Shown here: positions 51,252 through 64,000 of the stretch, piece by piece | Layout: every line of letters begins with the position of its first letter | How positions within the stretch are numbered: the stretch's first letter is position 1 | Source: Vibrio sp. HA2012 | GTDB lineage: Bacteria; Pseudomonadota; Gammaproteobacteria; Enterobacterales; Vibrionaceae | NCBI RefSeq assembly: GCF_002812955.1 | Contig: NZ_PFXK01000002.1 | Span: forward strand, 310,001-374,000 | Length of the DNA: 64,000 nucleotides | Reading direction: 5' to 3' | Translations under genes and position numbers: made by a program | Notes under the pieces: generated by a model | The model's database searches: none | What the model saw: only the letters and a program-made list of their open reading frames with translations | Told to the model about the DNA's origin: nothing

Positions 51252-52252
51252 TACTCTCTCCTCTTTAGTTGCCGAGTCTGGTCGGTACCAATTCTTCTCT
51301 TCGTGAGATAAGCGAGGATGCTCCATGCCCCGAATGGTTTTTGATAACACAAATTTTGTGAACTGAGTCAATATTAGCAGGGGTTCTCTGAGAGGAAAAT
51401 AGCGGGAAGGCGATAAATTGAAGGTTAGCGATTACGCAAACGTTTTTATTTTTTCAGGGGGATATGGCGAGGTTATCTACCTGATTACCGGCTGCACCAA
51501 TATTAGATCTCCAGCCATCGGGAACGAGCGCATCTGGATGAATGTTGATGAGCATTTTTAATGCCGTTCCATAAGCTACCGATTTTTTCTTGTATCCACT
51601 TGACCACCTTGTCTAAACCGATGAACTTATCCAATGCAAATGCTATTCACGATTATTCGCCTTATATAAATGGTTCTTCTCCGCTTAGGTGAGCTTGATA
51701 TTTGGGTAAAAAGTTGAGTGAGTATCAGGAACTGATGTTTGTCTGATTTTCAATTTAAAATAATCTGTATCTCTCACACCTCTAGCTCTTCTTCTGAGTA
51801 AGCCAATTGAGATATTTCCTGCTTCTACCCGAGCGTTGGTCAGCTTGTATTTCCCGTAGTTACAGATCCCCACTTTTCTTTCCAATAACGCATCGGCAAA
51901 GTTAATTAAGGAAAGTACTCGGGTCGATTTGGCAAGACGGCACTAAAATTCAGTACTGCAATTTTGCGCAATCTAAGGCGCAATTAGTTTCGGTCGGGTT
52001 ATTTGAGCACAGCCTTGTGGGAACTGAATCAATGGCTGTTTTAGATTGGGGATATAGAGATCATCCCAGATCGTTTTTTTGTGTTTTTGATCGTTTATGT
52101 GATCTTAAAAATTTCTGTAATAAAAATGCAATAAAATTTCGTTTCTAAGAGAACTATTTGAATGTGATCACTTTTTTTATGAATGCTAGTGAGTAGCATT
52201 CATCAATTCTGTGAACATGAAAGTAAATAGTTCCCATTGATAAGGAAATGAA
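51252..52252. other. 1-kb gene-poor interval with transposase debris
   Basis: Contains an ISL3-like transposase fragment (51685-51944) and the AT-rich upstream region of aphA. Sequence at 51470-51660 has no clear reading frame; a reverse-strand stretch there is open for about 25 codons only. No intact gene seen. Confidence 0.6.
51685..51944 (-). pseudogene. ISL3-like transposase C-terminal remnant
   Basis: The minus strand encodes AKSTRVLSLINFADALLERK followed by LTNARVEAGN and LLRRRARGVRDTDYFKLKI, the pattern of the C-terminal catalytic Glu region of ISL3-family transposases (TNAxxEGxNxKIxLLKRRARG). No start, no N-terminal HTH or DDE Asp residues are present, and the frame breaks near 51944. 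A decayed insertion. Confidence 0.6.
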
Positions 52253-52963
52253 ATGAAAAAGACAATAATTGCTATGTCGGTTTTACTGTGCGGTGTTATT
52301 TCAGCCAATGTCAGTGCCGATCCAAAGACTTCTGGTACTCATAAAGGTTATTCAACAATCGAAATGTTATCATCTGGCATCCCGTCAGATCTAAATATGG
52401 TATCTGTAGAAGACCTAGCCAAAGAACTGGGAGATAAGCCAGCAATTGCTGTTGGTTTCGATATTGATGATACAACATTGTTCAGTACGCCAGTATTTTA
52501 CCGTGGTCAGGAAATGTTTTCTCCAGGTGGCTATTCTTACCTTAGTAATCAGGAATTTTGGGATCAAGCTAACTGTGGTTGGGATGCTTTTAGCCGTCCA
52601 AAAGAAATTGCTCGTAAACTGATTGATATGCACCAGAAACGTGGTGACTCAATCTACTTTATCACTGGCCGTACCGGCTCTGACTGTGACTTCACAACAA
52701 AATATTTACAGAGCACTTTTGATATCAAAGAGATGCACGATGTGATCTTTGCCGGGTCAAGCAGAGAAGAATATACCAAAGCCAAATATATCAAAGAAAA
52801 TGACATCAAAATTTATTATGGTGATGCGGACGGAGACATTATCTCTGCACGTCAGGCAGGGGCTGAAGGTATTCGTGTAATGAGAGCTTCTAACTCTAGC
52901 TATACTCCTATTCCTAAGAATGGTATTTATGGCGAACGAGTATTACGAGATTCAGAATATTAA
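52253..52963 (+). CDS. aphA: Class B nonspecific acid phosphatase
   Basis: Periplasmic, metal-dependent phosphatase/phosphotransferase of the DDDD (HAD) superfamily. 236 residues; signal peptide 1-22 (ends VSA), catalytic FDIDDTTLFS with D70 and D72, ITGRTGS motif II, KAKYIKE lysine and YYGDADGDI acidic motif. Note that this is unrelated to the Vibrio quorum/virulence regulator also named AphA. Confidence 0.95.
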   Translation: MKKTIIAMSVLLCGVISANVSADPKTSGTHKGYSTIEMLSSGIPSDLNMVSVEDLAKELGDKPAIAVGFDIDDTTLFSTPVFYRGQEMFSPGGYSYLSNQEFWDQANCGWDAFSRPKEIARKLIDMHQKRGDSIYFITGRTGSDCDFTTKYLQSTFDIKEMHDVIFAGSSREEYTKAKYIKENDIKIYYGDADGDIISARQAGAEGIRVMRASNSSYTPIPKNGIYGERVLRDSEY

Positions 52964-52999
52964 TTTCAGTTCTCAAGTCATTCTGTAGAATATTAGTTG

Positions 53000-53031
53000 C
53001 CGTTGAATTTTTACCATTCAACGGTATTTTT
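53000..53031 (+). terminator. Terminator after aphA
   Basis: CCGTTGAA and TTCAACGG form an 8-bp stem with a 9-base loop, followed by TATTTTTAT. Confidence 0.8.
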
Positions 53032-53331
53032 ATAAAAATATACCTAAGTTTAATGTTACATATTAAGCATTTAGTATGGTTCGTTGACGTAGGATTTCAG
53101 AGTTAAAGACTGTTCGTTGCTTAAATGCAGTCATTTTTGAGTCAATATCATCATAAAGCTGTTTCATCAGCTGAATTTGCTGCCTACACGATTTCTACAC
53201 GCAGTTGAAACAGTGCAATTTTGAGATCCACATTTTGACCACTTTTACTGTAAATATGGATATAACAGTATGTATAAACAGGTATGTTAGGCCTTGATTC
53301 TACTAGGATGAGCAAGATTACAGATAATGAA

Positions 53332-53353
53332 GAACCCGCCATAAAGCGGGTTC
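53332..53353 (-). terminator. Terminator after tmaR
   Basis: GAACCCGC and GCGGGTTC form an 8-bp stem with a 6-base loop downstream of the minus-strand gene. Confidence 0.75.
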
Positions 53354-53380
53354 GAGAGTATTTTATCAGCTGATATTTAA

Positions 53381-53698
53381 TCAGCGTTTGCCTTGCGTTG
53401 TGGCTTTATCTTCTTCGGTCAGTTCACGGATACGGCGGCTGATCTCACGGCGCGATTTAGAAATTTCAGCACTTTTGATGATATGATCATCAACACGGTC
53501 TTCGTAGTCACCCTTCATGTTTTTGATAATCATAAGGATTTCATCATGACTCATTTCAGGCTTGATATAATCAAGCAGATTTTCCAGCAGGCCAACACGC
53601 TTAGTGTTATCACGGATTTTCTTTTCGTTATCCTGAAGTTCACGCTTTAGTTTATTCTTTTGACGCGCCAGATTGACAATTTCAAATACGCTGTTCAT
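53381..53698 (-). CDS. tmaR: TmaR/YeeX (DUF496) pole-localizer protein
   Basis: 105-residue coiled-coil protein. [21 protein letters not shown] and the segment [17 protein letters not shown] match E. coli YeeX (TmaR) closely. In E. coli TmaR clusters at the pole and sequesters PTS Enzyme I, linking to sugar uptake. Monocistronic with its own terminator. Confidence 0.92.
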   Translation of the reverse strand: MNSVFEIVNLARQKNKLKRELQDNEKKIRDNTKRVGLLENLLDYIKPEMSHDEILMIIKNMKGDYEDRVDDHIIKSAEISKSRREISRRIRELTEEDKATTQGKR

Positions 53699-53906
53699 AT
53701 GTCTCGATTCCTAACTATTAATCCATTGATATGCAATGGCTAAAGCATAGCAAACCATAGATAATGATTAAACTTATTCCTGCATCTATTTCAACATTAT
53801 CCGGACCATTGTCTTTCTTTATTCAGGCGATATAGTATGTAGAAAGCGGATACCCAAACAGTATTCATAACGAATAAAAAAAGAACAAAACGGAGCAGAG
53901 CCGAGT

Positions 53907-54566
53907 ATGAGTATAGAATTGTCCCCAGTTGAAGCACGTGTGATTGGTTGTTTAATTGAGAAGGAGGTAACGACACCGGATCATTATCCGTTAACCCTGA
54001 ATAGTCTGACAACTGCCTGTAATCAGAAAAGTAACCGAGAGCCGGTCATGTCTCTTTCTGAATCTGAGGTGCTGGATACGGTTGATGCCCTGATAGCCCG
54101 CCGTCTGGTCAATGATGAGAGTAGTTTTAACAGTCGGGTCGCTAAATATCAGCATCGTTTTTGTAACACAGAATTTGGTGATTTGCAGTTTTCCGAGCAG
54201 GAACGTGGTGTAATTTGCTGCCTTTTATTGCGTGGGGCTCAGACTCCCGGTGAAATCCGTACCCGTACCAATCGTTTGTGCTCATTTAGTGATGTAAAAG
54301 AAGTAGAAGCTGTTCTGGAAAAGCTGGCGGATGATTCTGATGCGGTTCCACTCGTGGTGAAATTGCCGAGGGAAGCCGGTAAAAGAGAGTCCCGTTATAT
54401 GCATCAGTTTTGTGGTGAAGTCGATATCAGTACACTGACTACTGATGAGACGGCTGCAGTATATAACGGATCTGGACAATCCAGAATGGAAGCACTTGAA
54501 TTAGAGGTTGCTCAGCTAAAAGCCGATATGGCGGAATTGCGGGAACTGGTGGAAAGCCTGCTGTAA
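53907..54566 (+). CDS. yceH: YceH-family (DUF480) protein
   Basis: 219-residue protein with two winged-helix-like domains: LSPVEARVIGCLIEKEVTTPDHYPLTLNSLTTACNQK starts the first (key part CLIEKEVTTPDHYPL), FSEQERGVICCLLLRGAQTPGEIRTR the second; a C-terminal coiled coil (about 187-219) follows. Overlaps the next start by one base (TAATG). Function unknown; DNA binding is possible. Confidence 0.93.
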   Translation: MSIELSPVEARVIGCLIEKEVTTPDHYPLTLNSLTTACNQKSNREPVMSLSESEVLDTVDALIARRLVNDESSFNSRVAKYQHRFCNTEFGDLQFSEQERGVICCLLLRGAQTPGEIRTRTNRLCSFSDVKEVEAVLEKLADDSDAVPLVVKLPREAGKRESRYMHQFCGEVDISTLTTDETAAVYNGSGQSRMEALELEVAQLKADMAELRELVESLL

Positions 54567-54856
54567 TGTCACTGCAAGAAGAACAGTCTGCCTGGTGGGT
54601 TTATCTGATCAGAACCCGTACTGATGCCCTGTACTGCGGCATCAGTAACAATGTGGATCGGCGATTTAAAACTCATCAAAGCGGGCGTGGAGCAAAGGCT
54701 CTGCGTGGAAAAGGCCCTCTGCAACTGGTCTGGACACAGCAAACCGACAGCAAAAGTGCGGCACTAAAACTGGAAGCATCCATAAAGAAACTGACCAAGC
54801 AGAAAAAGGAAACTCTGATACAGAAGCAGAATAAGGTAGTGTCGGCTACCCAGTAG
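54566..54856 (+). CDS. GIY-YIG nuclease superfamily protein (YhbQ/UPF0213 type)
   Basis: 96-residue single-domain GIY-YIG protein: WWVYLIRTRTDALYCGISNNVDRRFKTH contains the Y-L-I...Y-C-G-I signature (about 11-27) and Arg, and LEASIKKLTKQKK contains the conserved Glu. Coupled to yceH by a TAATG overlap. Probably DNA/RNA processing; target unknown. Confidence 0.9.
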   Translation: MSLQEEQSAWWVYLIRTRTDALYCGISNNVDRRFKTHQSGRGAKALRGKGPLQLVWTQQTDSKSAALKLEASIKKLTKQKKETLIQKQNKVVSATQ

Positions 54857-54954
54857 CTCTCAGTTAGTCCTGCATCTTAGCGTTTTTCTTGCTAACCTCC
54901 GAAACTCTGCATATTCTTGATCATGCATGTTATTTAAACTAGTGGTCTATTCTT

Positions 54955-56106
54955 ATGATAATTAAAAAACAATTGGCAGTGGGTATTGCTCTGGCGCTAT
55001 GTTCTGCAACGGCATTTTCTGCAGCAAAAGTGGCAGACGGACGGGGCAATGCTATGGGGAATACAGGTGTAGCGTCAGCGGATTATCTGTTGGCTCCATT
55101 CTATAACCCGGCTCTGGCCGGTGCTTACCGGGAGAATGATGATGTCGGTTTATTATTGCCCGCGTTACAGGCGACAGTGAATGATAATGATGACACATTA
55201 TCAGATATCGAGGATTTGCAGGATATTGTTGAAGATACTCCTTCTGATACAACGGCAATAGACAGCTATCTGGATAAGTTAAGTGATAATGCCCCTGTGT
55301 CGGTAAATGCCGGTGCTGGTATTGCTGTGGCGATTCCGAATAAATACGTTGCTGCAAACTTATTTGCTGCAGGTTATGCCGAGCTGGCTGTCGATACAAA
55401 TATCGATGATGATTCAACGCCATTAACGAGATACAACAATTCTGAAGTTAATTTATTAGCATTTACCTATACGGAAGTGGGTATTGCACTGGCCAAACCA
55501 TATACGGTTGCAGGTCAGGAAATTACCTTTGGGGTGTCACCAAAATTTCAGCGTCTGAAAACCTATGCACAGAGCATTAGTATAAGGGACTATGACATTG
55601 ATGATTATGATGAGAGTGAACAGAGTAAGAGTACCTTCAACTTGGATCTTGGTGCCTTCTGGCAAAAAGATACCTGGCGTGTCGGTCTTGCGGTGAAAGA
55701 TCTGTTTAAACAATCTATTGATGTTGAAGATACGACGGGTAACATTGATGGAACTTATGAACTGGCCCCTCAGGCTACTCTTGGCGGCGCATATATCTCT
55801 CGCTTCTTTACTGCATCGGTTGATCTGGATTTGACCAGACAGACTCGTTTTGAAGATCTAAATATATCCGGTCTGGATGATGATTTTGACGATACTCAAT
55901 TCCTCCGCTTCGGGGTTGAAGGTAATGCATGGGACTGGCTGCAATTACGCGCCGGATATGAAGTTGATCTGCTGAGTAATCTGGATAATAGTGTTACTGC
56001 TGGTATTGGTATCAGTCCGTTTGATGTGGTCAATATTGATCTCGCTGGTAGTTATGCCGGAGATAACCAATATGGTGCTACATTAAGTCTGGCATTTACT
56101 TTTTAA
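54955..56106 (+). CDS. TraF-like (TraF_2) outer-membrane beta-barrel protein
   Basis: 383 residues with a signal peptide (1-22, ends FSA) followed by ADGRGNAMGNTGVASADYLLAPFYNPAL, the start of the plasmid TraF_2/FadL-like family found chromosomally in vibrios. The rest is beta-rich with a C-terminal GATLSLAFTF ending in Phe, a typical outer-membrane insertion signal. Despite the family name it is not part of a conjugation operon here. Role likely in outer-membrane transport. Confidence 0.83.
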   Translation: MIIKKQLAVGIALALCSATAFSAAKVADGRGNAMGNTGVASADYLLAPFYNPALAGAYRENDDVGLLLPALQATVNDNDDTLSDIEDLQDIVEDTPSDTTAIDSYLDKLSDNAPVSVNAGAGIAVAIPNKYVAANLFAAGYAELAVDTNIDDDSTPLTRYNNSEVNLLAFTYTEVGIALAKPYTVAGQEITFGVSPKFQRLKTYAQSISIRDYDIDDYDESEQSKSTFNLDLGAFWQKDTWRVGLAVKDLFKQSIDVEDTTGNIDGTYELAPQATLGGAYISRFFTASVDLDLTRQTRFEDLNISGLDDDFDDTQFLRFGVEGNAWDWLQLRAGYEVDLLSNLDNSVTAGIGISPFDVVNIDLAGSYAGDNQYGATLSLAFTF

Positions 56107-56148
56107 TTTCTGATTTCAGACCTATTCAATGCCACATAATGAACATGA

Positions 56149-59963
<3,815 letters not shown>

Positions 59964-59975
59964 GCATAAAGGTGA

Positions 59976-60392
59976 TTAAACGTGGGTATCGAGCATAGTA
60001 CCGACAATGTCGTTAGAACGCTGAACCACATTAGCCCCGACCTGATTATAGGTTTTAGCCTGATTCAGTTGTAGTAAAGAGTCCACGTGTGATTGGGTAA
60101 GTTCTTTCGCTCTGGTATGAGGTTCATTTGGATCGGTATTCAGCCGGTTGAAATTCATTCCTTGATCTGAACGGGTATCGTTAGCTGTCGCTCCGGAATC
60201 GGCGGTATTACGCTGAGCAGATTGTTCTTCTTCAGCCCGTTTATCAGTAAGACGTTCTTCCTGTTGTTTTTGCTCAAAGCGGTCATAGCCTCTGTCAGCA
60301 GAACGCTCAGCAATATCCCTTGCTGCCTGATGGGCAAGCGACTGAGATTGCTGCATAAGCGAATAGCCGGACTGAACAGAAGATATAGCCAT
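59976..60392 (-). CDS. Small protein with flagellar-rod-like C-terminal motif
   Basis: 138-residue soluble protein, Gln/Ser-rich N-terminus, charged Glu/Arg/Asp middle (about 25-70, probably disordered) and a C-terminal YNQVGANVVQRSNDIVGTML that resembles the C-terminal helix of flagellar rod and hook proteins (YQANAxxIxTxDxMLGTLL). No partner gene nearby. Convergent with luxQ, 12 bp away. Function unknown. Confidence 0.7.
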   Translation of the reverse strand: MAISSVQSGYSLMQQSQSLAHQAARDIAERSADRGYDRFEQKQQEERLTDKRAEEEQSAQRNTADSGATANDTRSDQGMNFNRLNTDPNEPHTRAKELTQSHVDSLLQLNQAKTYNQVGANVVQRSNDIVGTMLDTHV

Positions 60393-60445
60393 AATACTGA
60401 TCCCTTTTACACCTCTTTTAAGACTAATCCGTTTTGTTCAAAAAT

Positions 60446-62638
60446 TCAACGTTGAGCGGGGTAAAGTTCTGCCTGCTGATCATTGACTTTGGGTACAAAT
60501 TTACCTGCCAGTGCATGTAACTCCGGCATCATTCGGTAGATCAGATGCAATTGCTGCAGGATCATCCTGACGGAATTATCATCCTCATCCCGCCATTGCG
60601 ACAGCCGTTTTTCAAGCGTTTTTTCATCTATATCCGGAACACAATTCGGGCTGGCTCCGGATAATTGCTGGTTGAGTACGTCCAGATGCTGGTGGATCAT
60701 CCTATGGGTATCCAGAATCAGCTTGTGCGTACCCTGGCTGTCAATACGGGTTCGGTGAGCACCAAGCGCGGAAATATAACTCAACAATGCATGGTTCAGA
60801 GTAAGGAACCGAAAACTGTCCTCTTCTGAAGTTCTGTATCTGCCCGGCTCGGTCAGCATATTGCTCATAATAGAGCTCAGGTCGGCACTACTGTTATGAG
60901 CATCGCGCCGGGCAACACGGTAGTGAAGGTCGTCTTTTTTTCCAATACGGTACTGACCAATAATTTGTGCCAGGTACTGCTGGTTTGTTGTTATCGATGT
61001 CGCCATTGCTTTCGATAGCTTACCTGACTGCCAGTCAGGCAAAAGTAAGGTTACGGCTCCAACGGCCAGCAGGCATCCGATCAGCGTGTCGAGAAGCCGC
61101 GGCAGGATCACTGCGTAGCCTTCTCCAATCTGGTGAAAGCAGAACAGAACCAGAATTGTAATAAAGGTAGTGGCGTAGCTGTAGTTATTTTCTTTGAAAG
61201 CAAAGAATGCTACACCAGAAAGGACAATAAAAACCAGTTGGCTGGCCTGTGACGGGAACAGTGTTAGTAATAGTCCGCCAATCAGCAATCCAGTAACGGT
61301 TCCTCCTATACGGGAAACCAGTTTTTGACGAGTTGCGCTGTAGTTTGGCTGGCATACAAACAGCACAGTCAGCAGGATCCAGTATCCTCTGTCTACCTGC
61401 ATCAGTTGGATAACGCCAAAACCAGCCGTCAAAGCTGTGGAGACTCGGAGCGCATGCCTGAATAGTGGTGAACTGAGCCGGAAGTTTGCAGTGATTCTTT
61501 CCCACATGGCTGTAATATTACCCGGATCTGTATTGCTCAGTTCGTTATCCTCGATGGCTTCTATTACATCCGGATTACTGACATTCGAAAGAAGTTTTTC
61601 AACGGTGAGCAGGTTTTCAAACAGGTAGTTAAGCTGCAGAAGAAGTGCTTTCCACTCCGGATTCTGTTGTGCTTCCAGATATTGTATAGACTTCTTCAGT
61701 TCATCCAGCGCTGCGGTTGAGGCTTCATTATGGTGGTATGGTTCCCCCTCCCGGATAGAGTTGGCAATCATCTGGCATGATTCTGACTGTAATTCCATCA
61801 TATGCTTGAATCTGAACATAATATCAGAACGGCTGAAAGCTTCAGCCAGTTCCTGATAACGGTAATGAGTGGAGCTGACTCGCTCATGAATATCCTGAGC
61901 CAGAAAGTAGATATTCAGGAAACGGTCACTGGGACCATCTACCCGTCCGCGTTTTGAACGGGAGAGAAAAGTTGCTTTACACTGATTGAGTGCCGAAACT
62001 GTTTTTGCGTTCAGATTCGCTTCCTGAATACGGTAAGGCTGGGGTGTCAGATCCGATACCGGATGAAAGAGTTTTCGCTTGGTATCCATATAGGCAGATA
62101 ACTGTTCGAAAACACGGGAAAGGTTATCCTGAACCGGTTTTAACGGCCATAGTGCATACCAGATGATGGACATAAGGTAATACCATACCGCTCCGCCAAG
62201 TAACAGAAACGGCTGATACCATAAATGCTGGTTTTCGTCTGCACCCAGCATGGTATAGATGGCAATCAGCAGTGAGCCGAATGCAATAGTGGCGTAGCGG
62301 GGACCAATAGCTCCCAGCATGATAAAGCCAAAGGCGGAAGTAAACAGCCCAATAGCAAAGGGCAGAGGGTGGCTGAATAGAAATTCTATGGAAAAGGTTG
62401 CAATAGTAAAACAGACAAGTGTCAGACCTTGAGCCTTAAGTTTCCCACTCAGATTATCGTCAGTTTCTGTCAGTGCTGCAGCGATGACTCCCAGAATTAG
62501 TGGTGTGATCCAGACTAATTTATTCAGATACCAGCTGGACAGAATCACGCCGGCAAATGCCAGAAGGATCAGTGCACTGTGGTTAAATCTTCTTAGCGAG
62601 TGGATATATTTTTTGATCCAGAGTCTGGAAGTGAACAT
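60446..62638 (-). CDS. yccS: YccS/FUSC-family inner-membrane protein
   Basis: 730-residue integral-membrane protein of the FUSC (aromatic acid exporter-like) family. Two blocks of about six helices each (residues 20-165 and 395-530) are separated by a large cytoplasmic region; a second cytoplasmic domain ends the protein. The order and RVSTALTAGFGVIQLMQVDRGYWILLT segment fit YccS. Role in efflux is presumed; substrate unknown. Divergent from helD (163 bp). Confidence 0.88.
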   Translation of the reverse strand: MFTSRLWIKKYIHSLRRFNHSALILLAFAGVILSSWYLNKLVWITPLILGVIAAALTETDDNLSGKLKAQGLTLVCFTIATFSIEFLFSHPLPFAIGLFTSAFGFIMLGAIGPRYATIAFGSLLIAIYTMLGADENQHLWYQPFLLLGGAVWYYLMSIIWYALWPLKPVQDNLSRVFEQLSAYMDTKRKLFHPVSDLTPQPYRIQEANLNAKTVSALNQCKATFLSRSKRGRVDGPSDRFLNIYFLAQDIHERVSSTHYRYQELAEAFSRSDIMFRFKHMMELQSESCQMIANSIREGEPYHHNEASTAALDELKKSIQYLEAQQNPEWKALLLQLNYLFENLLTVEKLLSNVSNPDVIEAIEDNELSNTDPGNITAMWERITANFRLSSPLFRHALRVSTALTAGFGVIQLMQVDRGYWILLTVLFVCQPNYSATRQKLVSRIGGTVTGLLIGGLLLTLFPSQASQLVFIVLSGVAFFAFKENNYSYATTFITILVLFCFHQIGEGYAVILPRLLDTLIGCLLAVGAVTLLLPDWQSGKLSKAMATSITTNQQYLAQIIGQYRIGKKDDLHYRVARRDAHNSSADLSSIMSNMLTEPGRYRTSEEDSFRFLTLNHALLSYISALGAHRTRIDSQGTHKLILDTHRMIHQHLDVLNQQLSGASPNCVPDIDEKTLEKRLSQWRDEDDNSVRMILQQLHLIYRMMPELHALAGKFVPKVNDQQAELYPAQR

Positions 62639-62801
62639 AGATACTTGCTTGTCCCGTTAATAAATCAAGAATGCCATACAGTTAGAGTATTCGGTAGTCT
62701 GATAAAAGTATACGTATTATTTGGGATAGGTATACTTAGGTATTATGTATTGAATCAGAAATAACCAAGAATATCTGTTAAGAATTATTGTGGAAGAGAT
62801 A

Positions 62802-64000
62802 ATGCAAATTGGGGCAGGTAAGGTCGCCCGTTTTTTTATTCAGAACGAATATAGTCAGGTTCGTCTGGAACATGACCGCCTGATACTCGCTTCAGTCGAT
62901 AATGAAATTCGGATCCCGTTTTCCGTATGGAGCGGAAAAATAACACTCGAGAGAGGATGTTTCTGGGGAACACTGACTTTCTATTCGTTCAGTCAGAATG
63001 ATAAAATTACGCAGTGGGTAGTTCAGGGGTTAGCCTGGAAATCACTGCGTACTTTTGTTCGTCAGGCGCTGTTGTATTATCAGACGTGGGATCAGCGTCA
63101 GTGTGAGCAGATGAAGCAGCAATTGCCACAATGGAAAACAGCACTTACTCTTCTGATTAACCAACCTGGATATCTGGCAGCATCAACGGTGCAGGTCTGG
63201 CTGGACAACACAGAGCAGGCTTTTACATCCATGCGCATGAGTCTGGAAGAAGCAGAGCAACGTTACCCGAAAGAGTTGGAAGTCATTTCCCGTTGGATCC
63301 GGGATCCGCTCCGGCAGACAGAACTGCGCAATCAGCACTGGCTTGAACAGGAGCGGCAGAACTGGGAGGTGTTATTCGCTCAGGTAGAATCATCACCGCT
63401 AAATGAGTCGCAGCAGAAAGCGGTTCTATTAAACAATGATCACAACCTTATTCTTGCCGGAGCCGGATCCGGTAAAACAAGCGTTTTAGTGGCAAGGGTT
63501 GCTTATCTTCTGCAAAGCCATCTGACACAGGCTGAAGAGATATTGATGGTTGCCTTCGGTAAAGATGCGGCGAACGAGATGCAGCAACGGCTGCAAAGTA
63601 AAATCGGTATGGCTGCAGACGGAGTAAATGTCCATACGTTCCATCAGCTTGGTTTGAAAATTATTAACCAGACAGAATCGGCACCTGTTGTCATCTCTCC
63701 GCTGGCGACCGATGCAAAGAAAAAACAGTTTTGGTGCTCTCAGTGGCTAAAGCAGCACTGGGCAATGCAGAATAATTTTAACCGCTGGCAGAAACATCTT
63801 GCTCAATGGCCAATAGCTTACCTGAAAGGTGACGATGAGTTAAGCGGTCAGACAGAGAATCCCAAGCTTATTGGTTGGCTGGAAACCCAGCTTGATATTC
63901 TTTGTATGCTGCACGACAGTAAAAAATCGATCCAGCAGAAACTGGTCGAACATCCGGACTATCCACGTCTGAACAGTGAACTATCGTTAGTCTGGCCCTG
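62802..64000 (+). CDS. helD: DNA helicase IV, HelD (3' truncated by window edge)
   Basis: SF1 3'-5' DNA helicase of the UvrD/Rep group. The frame starts at ATG 62802 (MQIGAGKVARFF) and is open to the window end, about 399 codons of a protein normally near 680. VESSPLNESQQKAV (Q-motif) and the Walker A LILAGAGSGKTSVL (about 218-231) are clear; TFHQLGLKII is motif Ic/TxxH. Not reported as a closed ORF because no stop falls in the window. Divergent from yccS. Confidence 0.92.
   Translation, partial: MQIGAGKVARFFIQNEYSQVRLEHDRLILASVDNEIRIPFSVWSGKITLERGCFWGTLTFYSFSQNDKITQWVVQGLAWKSLRTFVRQALLYYQTWDQRQCEQMKQQLPQWKTALTLLINQPGYLAASTVQVWLDNTEQAFTSMRMSLEEAEQRYPKELEVISRWIRDPLRQTELRNQHWLEQERQNWEVLFAQVESSPLNESQQKAVLLNNDHNLILAGAGSGKTSVLVARVAYLLQSHLTQAEEILMVAFGKDAANEMQQRLQSKIGMAADGVNVHTFHQLGLKIINQTESAPVVISPLATDAKKKQFWCSQWLKQHWAMQNNFNRWQKHLAQWPIAYLKGDDELSGQTENPKLIGWLETQLDILCMLHDSKKSIQQKLVEHPDYPRLNSELSLVWP

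Larger units (their letters stand above)
52964..53380. other. Intergenic region between aphA and tmaR
   Basis: Holds the aphA terminator at the left and the tmaR terminator at the right. A 34-codon reverse-strand ORF (53063-53167, MKQLYDDIDSKMTAF...) may be coding debris but lacks a ribosome-binding site. Nothing else is recognised. Confidence 0.5.

Noticed and set aside
52160..52185. CRP site before aphA (TGTGATCAC)
   Set aside because: Only one half-site is convincing and the spacing to a second half is wrong.
52253..52963. Identification as the Vibrio quorum-sensing regulator AphA
   Set aside because: The protein has a signal peptide and DDDD-phosphatase motifs; only the gene name is shared.
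53063..53167. 34-codon reverse-strand ORF between aphA and tmaR
   Set aside because: Helical-looking sequence but no ribosome-binding site and an upstream in-frame stop; not listed as a gene.
54955..56106. Conjugative transfer locus suggested by a TraF-like protein
   Set aside because: No other transfer genes are present and this family is common on Vibrio chromosomes.

Overview
The window looks like a chromosomal segment of a Vibrio or close relative in the Vibrionaceae. The best evidence is luxP-luxQ (AI-2 quorum sensing) at 56.2-60.0 kb, a luxT-like TetR gene at 50.5 kb, Vibrio-type palindromic repeats, and family genes such as tmaR/yeeX, yceH and yccS in typical gamma-proteobacterial form. 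Base composition is moderate with AT-rich intergenic stretches. I cannot name the species. No rRNA, tRNA, CRISPR array or intact insertion sequence was seen.

Layout. 1-4.3 kb: 3' end of tctC, then tctB, tctA (tripartite tricarboxylate transporter) and citC (citrate lyase ligase). 4.4-14.5 kb: an accessory stretch with a secreted MORN-like protein and small membrane partner, a membrane PAS/degenerate-GGDEF protein, a membrane sensor/pseudo-receiver/AraC fusion, an M3 metallopeptidase, a 272-bp MITE, a RecQ-like helicase and a GreA/GreB-like factor. 14.5-22.6 kb: an LTA-synthase-like transferase with a PmrA-type box, a CDF metal exporter with a MarR repressor and paired operators, then a probable copper-handling set (Cys-rich secreted protein, monoheme cytochrome, DUF411 protein, 39-residue Cys-Cys membrane peptide, His/Met-rich periplasmic protein, two-component system with a Met/His-rich sensor loop). 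22.6-34.2 kb: the rest of citrate fermentation: a divergent second citX, oadG-oadA-biotin carrier-oadB, citA-citB, and citD-citE-citF-citX-citG. 34.3-42.2 kb: DUF5718, a small Cys protein, and a cellobiose-type PTS/6-phospho-beta-glucosidase regulon under a LacI repressor. 42.2-55 kb: household genes (pyrC, MOSC/ferredoxin protein, nadE, NMN adenylyltransferase, acyltransferase, aphA, tmaR, yceH and others). 55-64 kb: a TraF-like outer-membrane protein, luxPQ, a small rod-motif protein, yccS and the 5' part of helD.

How it works together. Citrate would be taken up by TctABC, cleaved by citrate lyase (CitDEF, matured by CitC, CitX, CitG) to acetate and oxaloacetate, and oxaloacetate decarboxylated by the Na+-pumping OadGAB complex, all probably controlled by CitAB. 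A motif close to AAATTTATTAACGCCATTT lies about 100 bp upstream of citC, oadG and the divergent citX in the same orientation, and is my best candidate for a CitB operator. It ties together a cluster that an 18-kb accessory block has split.

Most notable: the shared cit motif; two citX paralogues; a tandem duplication of the OadA biotin domain that yields a free-standing biotin carrier; a degenerate one-protein hybrid regulator; a triple CTTAAG array with 5-bp spacing; and the copper module with a tiny conserved-looking CC peptide. I did not find a clearly new defence or biosynthetic system.
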